Made by a program: the position numbers and the translations under genes. From positions 1 through 8,720 of the forward strand of contig MVCT01000029.1 of assembly GCA_002049945.1 (NCBI GenBank): a stretch of 8,720 nt of DNA, written 5' to 3'. Under the pieces are notes generated by a model. It had not been told where the DNA came from, searched no databases, and saw only the letters and a list, made by a program, of their open reading frames with translations. This DNA is from Candidatus Cloacimonas sp. 4484_140. Lineage in GTDB: Bacteria > Cloacimonadota > Cloacimonadia > JGIOTU-2. Below are positions 5,193-8,720 of the stretch, in pieces. The first letter of the stretch is position 1, and each line of letters begins with the position of its first letter.

Positions 5193-6632
5193 TTAATAAT
5201 ACAATTTCTGTCCCGGATAGATAAGAACAATATTCCGTCCGTTACTTCGTTTAACTTTAAGATTATTTGTTTGGATCAACTTTTGATTTGCCACGCCAAG
5301 CTTCGATGAGATCGAGGAAAGCGTATCCCCTTTTTTCACTAAATAATATTTCTTTGGATTTGTTTTTAGAGAAATCAAATTCAATTTTTGCCCTGGATAA
5401 ATTGTCGCAGACTTAAGCCCATTTATACTCATAAGATGAGAAACAGAAGTGTGATAACGGGATGCAATGATCCACAGATTCTCACCACTTTTCACTACAT
5501 GCTCTGTGAAATAACCGTTATTCTCTTCCTTGAACTGCTGCTCAATCCGAGCAACTTCACCCGCATTTGGAACCGATCCTTTCGGCACGAGAACTGTAAA
5601 TTCTCCGGGACTGACCACCACATCGTTTACTGGCGAATGTGTGTAATTATTTCTTTTATAAATTTTCAGCCATGGATTCAATTCCCACACTTCGCGAATA
5701 ACAGTACCCTGCGCTTGTGCCCAGGCATCGAGTTTATAATGACCCTCCAAAACTAATGGAACTATTCGGCAGGATTCATAAATACTCGGTTCTTTTTTGA
5801 AGGGCTTTGTGAATATTTTGTTCTCATTTTCAATAATGTATTTCACTGCGAGAGTGCGCCACACATAGTCATCTGTTTCTGCTTTTCTCTGTATCAAACT
5901 AAAGAAATCCGTGCCTCCCTGCTCATTGATAACTCTCGTGATATTGCTCAAACCCGAGTTGAATGCGCATATCGCAAGCAAAATATCCGGCGCACCTTTA
6001 TTTGTAAGCGCTTTCAGACTCCAGTTCAGATATTCACATGCTGCTCTTGTGGATGCAAATATATCTCTGCGCTGGTCAACGAATTGATTCATCTCAATAT
6101 CATAATATTTTGCAGTGGATTTCATAAACTGCCAGAATCCAGTTGCACCAGCCGAAGAATGCGCCAGAGGGCTCAGATAACTTTCCGCAACTGCAAGATA
6201 TTTTATGTCGTCATCGAGTCCATTTTCAGTAAGGATATTCTCGATGACAGGAAAGTATTTTGTTGTGCGGGGGATGTATTTGTAGGCAAATTTGAGCTCT
6301 GCCAGATACCAGTAATGAAATTTTTGAAAGATACGCTCATTCGTAAGGTCAAAGGCATATCCTGCATAATAGAGTGTGTCAGGGAAATCAAGGTGGTTTT
6401 TAATGCGTGTGGCGCTGCTTAAAAAGGCGATTGAGTCTTGAAGTGCTGACATCTCGGAATATAGAGAATCGACACACATTTGATACGCAAAATTCATGTG
6501 CCTGAGACTATCGATCTGATCTTGATAAATCATTATCTCATGCCGGAGATCAAGACAAGGTTCCTGCTTATTGACTGTCATACAACCGGCAGTTGCAGCT
6601 ACGATTAAAAAAATTAAATAATATTTTTTCAT
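5193..6632 (-). CDS. MltD-like membrane-bound lytic murein transglycosylase with LysM repeats
   Basis: The protein should cleave peptidoglycan glycan strands, forming 1,6-anhydro-MurNAc ends, from a lipid anchor in the periplasm. The 479-aa product starts MKKYYLIFLIVAATAGC, with the lipidated Cys at 17. A heptad-like region about 24-75 may form a coiled coil; this is longer than the usual MltD linker. The SLT domain (about 125-230) has the catalytic Glu150 in LAVAESYLSPLAHSSAGATG, followed by GFWQFM, the DQRRDIFAST segment and CAFNSG. A degenerate LysM-like segment (about 287-352) ends in VLVPKG. Two clear LysM domains follow at about 377-420 (HVVKSGENLW...IYPGQKL) and 429-478 (YYLVKKGDTLSSIS...IYPGQKL). 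The frame continues 13 codons upstream of ATG 6632, but that part is the terminator hairpin, so 6632 is the start. No good ribosome binding site is visible. Confidence 0.95.
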   Translation of the reverse strand: MKKYYLIFLIVAATAGCMTVNKQEPCLDLRHEIMIYQDQIDSLRHMNFAYQMCVDSLYSEMSALQDSIAFLSSATRIKNHLDFPDTLYYAGYAFDLTNERIFQKFHYWYLAELKFAYKYIPRTTKYFPVIENILTENGLDDDIKYLAVAESYLSPLAHSSAGATGFWQFMKSTAKYYDIEMNQFVDQRRDIFASTRAACEYLNWSLKALTNKGAPDILLAICAFNSGLSNITRVINEQGGTDFFSLIQRKAETDDYVWRTLAVKYIIENENKIFTKPFKKEPSIYESCRIVPLVLEGHYKLDAWAQAQGTVIREVWELNPWLKIYKRNNYTHSPVNDVVVSPGEFTVLVPKGSVPNAGEVARIEQQFKEENNGYFTEHVVKSGENLWIIASRYHTSVSHLMSINGLKSATIYPGQKLNLISLKTNPKKYYLVKKGDTLSSISSKLGVANQKLIQTNNLKVKRSNGRNIVLIYPGQKLYY

Positions 6633-6668
6633 ACTAAAAAAGAAGCCATCCGCGTTGAGCGAATGGCT
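6633..6668 (-). terminator. Rho-independent terminator after the ferredoxin gene
   Basis: On the minus strand AGCCAT (6668-6663) pairs with ATGGCT (6649-6644). After one mismatch a further 3 bp pair (6661-6659 with 6653-6651) around the loop at 6658-6654, and TTCTTTTTT follows. The T-tract is on the minus-strand side only. It begins 22 nt after the ferredoxin stop and ends at the ATG of the transglycosylase gene, so it separates the two genes transcriptionally or attenuates read-through. Confidence 0.8.
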
Positions 6669-6689
6669 CATATTTAATATTTCTGTTAC

Positions 6690-6860
6690 TTATTCAGAAA
6701 TTGCTTCGGTTGGGCATTCCGGAATACAGGCACCGCAATCAACGCATTTATCGGCATCGCATACTGCAAAGTCGCCTTCTACAGAAAGAGCTTCCGTAGG
6801 ACATACATCAACGCATACACCACAAGCAACACACTTTTCTTTATCGATTTTTACTGCCAT
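6690..6860 (-). CDS. 2[4Fe-4S] bacterial-type ferredoxin
   Basis: This small soluble electron carrier of 56 aa holds two low-potential [4Fe-4S] clusters and probably serves pyruvate:ferredoxin oxidoreductase, hydrogenase or similar enzymes; the partner is not in the window. It has two C-x2-C-x2-C-x3-C-P motifs: Cys10, 13, 16 and 20 (CVACGVCVDVCP) and Cys39, 42, 45 and 49 (CVDCGACIPECP). In such proteins each motif gives three ligands to one cluster and its last Cys to the other. A ninth Cys, Cys34, lies before the second motif. ATG 6860 is chosen because a full GGAGG lies 5 nt upstream; an in-frame GTG 12 nt earlier overlaps that site. A strong RBS and a following terminator suggest an abundant, separately expressed message. 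The gene lies 66 nt downstream of tatD. Confidence 0.97.
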   Translation of the reverse strand: MAVKIDKEKCVACGVCVDVCPTEALSVEGDFAVCDADKCVDCGACIPECPTEAISE

Positions 6861-6865
6861 GGTTT

Positions 6866-6870
6866 CCTCC
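6866..6870 (-). promoter_or_regulatory. Strong ribosome binding site of the ferredoxin gene
   Basis: On the minus strand GGAGG precedes AAACC and then ATG 6860. It decides the start against the overlapping upstream GTG. The 66-nt space before it (6861-6926) is very AT-rich and could hold a promoter, but no clear -35/-10 pair could be chosen. Confidence 0.85.
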
Positions 6871-6926
6871 ACGAATTTTTATATTTCATTTCTATATTTT
6901 GTTCGAAATATTTTACAGGCATTATT

Positions 6927-7691
6927 CTAATCAAGTTTTTTATGCAACGAGAAAAAGTTTTCTGCATTTTCAGTGGTCTGCCTTGCGACCTCTTTAGGGC
7001 TTTTCTGCTTGATCTCTGCAATGTGCTGAATAATGTATTCAACATACTCGGGCCTGTTCCTCTTTCCACGATAGGGATATGGAGTCAAAAATGGCGAATC
7101 AGTTTCTACGAAATACCTGTCATCAGGTACATCCCGGATGATGCCGTAGTAATGTCCCCTATCAAATGTAACCGATCCTGTGAAAGAGATATACCATCCC
7201 TGCTGCAGAATCTCCAGGGCAAAATTATAATCTCCTGAAAAACAATGAAACACAACGCGTTCAGGTTTATGTTTTTTCAAAATATTAAAGATATCTTCAT
7301 GAGCATTTCTGTCATGAATTATTATAGGTAATTTTCTTTCAATACCGATCTTTAGCTGTGCCTCAAACACTCTTTTTTGGACATCTTTCGGACTCAGATT
7401 CCGATAATAATCTAATCCGATCTCACCAAGTGCAATTATCGTTTTATCTTCAAGTAATGAGATCAATTTTTCCTCATCAAAAGATGTAGCATCATGTGGA
7501 TGCCAGCCGGCTGTTGCAAAGAGATTTTTATATTTCCGGGCAAGTTCTATCGCTTGTTTTGAAGTGGCTTCATCAGTTCCCACATTGATGATCGCTTTGG
7601 CACCTTTCTGAAATGCATGTCGAATAACTTCGTCCCTGTCTTTGTTATAGGAATCAAAATGCAGATGTGCATGCGTGTCTATGAATTTCAT
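6927..7691 (-). CDS. tatD: TatD-family metal-dependent hydrolase (DNase)
   Basis: TatD proteins are cytoplasmic TIM-barrel metalloenzymes, described as DNases acting in DNA repair or degradation and also as D-aminoacyl hydrolases in some members. The 254-aa length is typical (E. coli TatD/YcfH/YjjV are 255-265). Metal ligands are visible: His7 and His9 in FIDTHAHLHF, Glu90 in ALGEIGLDYYR, His126 in PIIIHDR, His149 in VVFHCFSGD and Asp198 in VETDSP. The signature PYPYRGKRNRPEYV follows. Nothing is missing. ATG 7691 overlaps the lpxK stop in ATGA, and AAGGAAA lies just upstream within lpxK, so translation is coupled. The physiological substrate cannot be told from sequence; a YcfH-like role is as likely as TatD proper. 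Confidence 0.96.
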   Translation of the reverse strand: MKFIDTHAHLHFDSYNKDRDEVIRHAFQKGAKAIINVGTDEATSKQAIELARKYKNLFATAGWHPHDATSFDEEKLISLLEDKTIIALGEIGLDYYRNLSPKDVQKRVFEAQLKIGIERKLPIIIHDRNAHEDIFNILKKHKPERVVFHCFSGDYNFALEILQQGWYISFTGSVTFDRGHYYGIIRDVPDDRYFVETDSPFLTPYPYRGKRNRPEYVEYIIQHIAEIKQKSPKEVARQTTENAENFFSLHKKLD

Positions 7692-8720
7692 GTTCCGATT
7701 TCCTTCTTCAATGTACCCACAATCCCATTGAACGTATCCATTTCATTGATCTTAACATGTAGCTTTGCGTAATAAATTAGTTCTTTGGCTATATCCAATT
7801 TTTGGAGTTTTACAAAATCCTTCTCTGTTGTTATGATCGCATCAATATTCTGATTCTTTGCCCTTCTCAGAATAGAAGCAATATCATTTTCTGAAAACTC
7901 ATGATGGTCCGCAAACTGGTAATGATGTACAAAACTCAAACCCAATTCCGTAATACTCCTCTCAAAAGATGAAGGGTTGCCGATGCCCGACAGCAAATAT
8001 ATTTTCTTTCTAACAAAAGGCGAGGGTTCACTTTTTCCTAAATCACTATAATGAATAAAATGCGCAATGTGATAGGATGTGGTAAAAAGAGGTGTGGAAT
8101 ATTTCTTGAATATCTTTGGAATGCTAACTTCACCCGATATGTCATTAAGCACAAAGCAATCAGCATATTTCATTGCACTCTTTGGTTCGCGGAGCATGCC
8201 TGCTGGGGTGAGGAATCCATTACCGATTGGATTTTCCCCATTAAATAGAAGAAAATCATAATCATGACGTACCTTGAGATGCTGAAATGAGTCATCAAGA
8301 ATAACAACATCAGGTCGTACATTTTCTTCTAAGAATTCGATCGCTTTTTTTCTGTTTTTCCCGACAATAACGGGAATTCCTTTCAGATTTTGTGCAATAA
8401 GCAATGGTTCGTCTCCAGCATTCCGAGCATCTTCAAACAGATGATCTTCATCGGAAATCAGTTTTGTCATATTTTCATAAGCACCTTTATAGCCGCGGTG
8501 AGAAACTGCAACTTTCAATCCTTCTTCTTTCAAAGCGCTTGCGAGCAGAATTGTAAAAGGAGTTTTCCCATTACCACCAACTGTAAGATTCCCTACAGAT
8601 ATGACAAAAGTATTCGCTCTATATTGATGAAATATTCTCAATTTATAGAGCGCCCTTCGGCAGATCAGGATGAGAGAAAAAAGAAAAGCAAAGGGTAAAA
8701 AGAGATAAGAGGGAATGCTT
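7688..8720 (-). CDS. lpxK: Tetraacyldisaccharide 4'-kinase LpxK (5' end beyond window)
   Basis: LpxK is the inner-membrane kinase that phosphorylates the 4' position of the lipid A disaccharide to give lipid IVA, so this cell makes lipopolysaccharide or lipooligosaccharide. The frame stays open to the right edge, and the codons before the in-frame TTG at 8641 encode a hydrophobic, basic N-terminal helix (PSYLFLPFAFLFSLILICRR) typical of LpxK, so the true start lies outside the window. About 343 codons are visible. Motifs are VISVGNLTVGGNGKTPF (Walker A), VILDDSFQH (family usually DDGFQH; Gly replaced by Ser), LTPAGMLREP, LLSGIGNPSSF, FADHHEF and TTEKDFVKL. It is followed immediately by tatD with a 4-nt overlap. 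Other lipid A genes may lie upstream, beyond the right edge. Confidence 0.97.
   Translation of the reverse strand, partial: SIPSYLFLPFAFLFSLILICRRALYKLRIFHQYRANTFVISVGNLTVGGNGKTPFTILLASALKEEGLKVAVSHRGYKGAYENMTKLISDEDHLFEDARNAGDEPLLIAQNLKGIPVIVGKNRKKAIEFLEENVRPDVVILDDSFQHLKVRHDYDFLLFNGENPIGNGFLTPAGMLREPKSAMKYADCFVLNDISGEVSIPKIFKKYSTPLFTTSYHIAHFIHYSDLGKSEPSPFVRKKIYLLSGIGNPSSFERSITELGLSFVHHYQFADHHEFSENDIASILRRAKNQNIDAIITTEKDFVKLQKLDIAKELIYYAKLHVKINEMDTFNGIVGTLKKEIGT

Noticed and set aside
5388..5756. 122-aa + strand open frame antisense to the transglycosylase gene
   Set aside because: It lies wholly opposite a clear SLT/LysM coding region, lacks a ribosome binding site and shows no domain.
6633..6671. 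Upstream start for the lytic transglycosylase (ATG 6671)
   Set aside because: The added 13 residues are encoded by the ferredoxin terminator hairpin and T-tract. A proper lipoprotein signal peptide begins at 6632.
8639..8641. TTG at 8641 as the lpxK start
   Set aside because: The frame continues to the window edge and encodes the usual hydrophobic N-terminal helix, so the gene is cut by the edge rather than starting here.

Overview
The window looks like chromosomal DNA from a Gram-negative, AT-rich and probably anaerobic or fermentative bacterium. LpxK (lipid A kinase), a lipidated MltD-like murein hydrolase and a second lipoprotein point to an outer membrane. A bacterial-type 2[4Fe-4S] ferredoxin and a PEP-synthase/PPDK regulator fit low-redox central metabolism. 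The overall style recalls candidate phyla of the FCB group such as Cloacimonadota, but that placement is inference from gene content and composition. No marker gene here settles it.

Layout. Positions 1-620 hold no supportable protein gene. They carry a purine-rich tract (1-60), a series of perfect hairpins, and two direct-repeat pairs, which together suggest a structured RNA or the remains of a small mobile element. Positions 592-720 hold half-elements of a dispersed inverted repeat and then four copies of a 25-bp tandem repeat. A near-palindrome of about 31 bp (758-788) sits directly in front of the first gene.

Positions 794-5076 (+) are a tightly packed five-gene run: aroQ (3-dehydroquinate dehydratase, shikimate pathway), a COG2231/MagIII-like DNA glycosylase, a PpsR/PDRP-type regulator of PEP synthase or pyruvate phosphate dikinase, a Cache-like sensory lipoprotein without an output domain, and a 371-aa GNAT-like acyltransferase. 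Adjacent genes overlap by 4, 23 and 8 nt or lie 1 nt apart, so co-transcription and translational coupling are likely.

Positions 5077-5192 separate convergent transcription units and contain an ATTCCCGA...TCGGGAAT inverted-repeat element. Positions 5193-8720 (-) read from right to left: lpxK (5' end beyond the window), tatD (4-nt overlap), a 56-aa ferredoxin with a strong ribosome binding site, an intrinsic terminator, and an MltD-like lytic transglycosylase lipoprotein with LysM repeats. LpxK and the transglycosylase are envelope functions. TatD and ferredoxin are housekeeping genes.

No defence island, CRISPR array, complete insertion sequence, tRNA or rRNA was found. The parts that known families do not explain are the structured gene-free left end, the Cache-like lipoprotein, and the GNAT-like protein.
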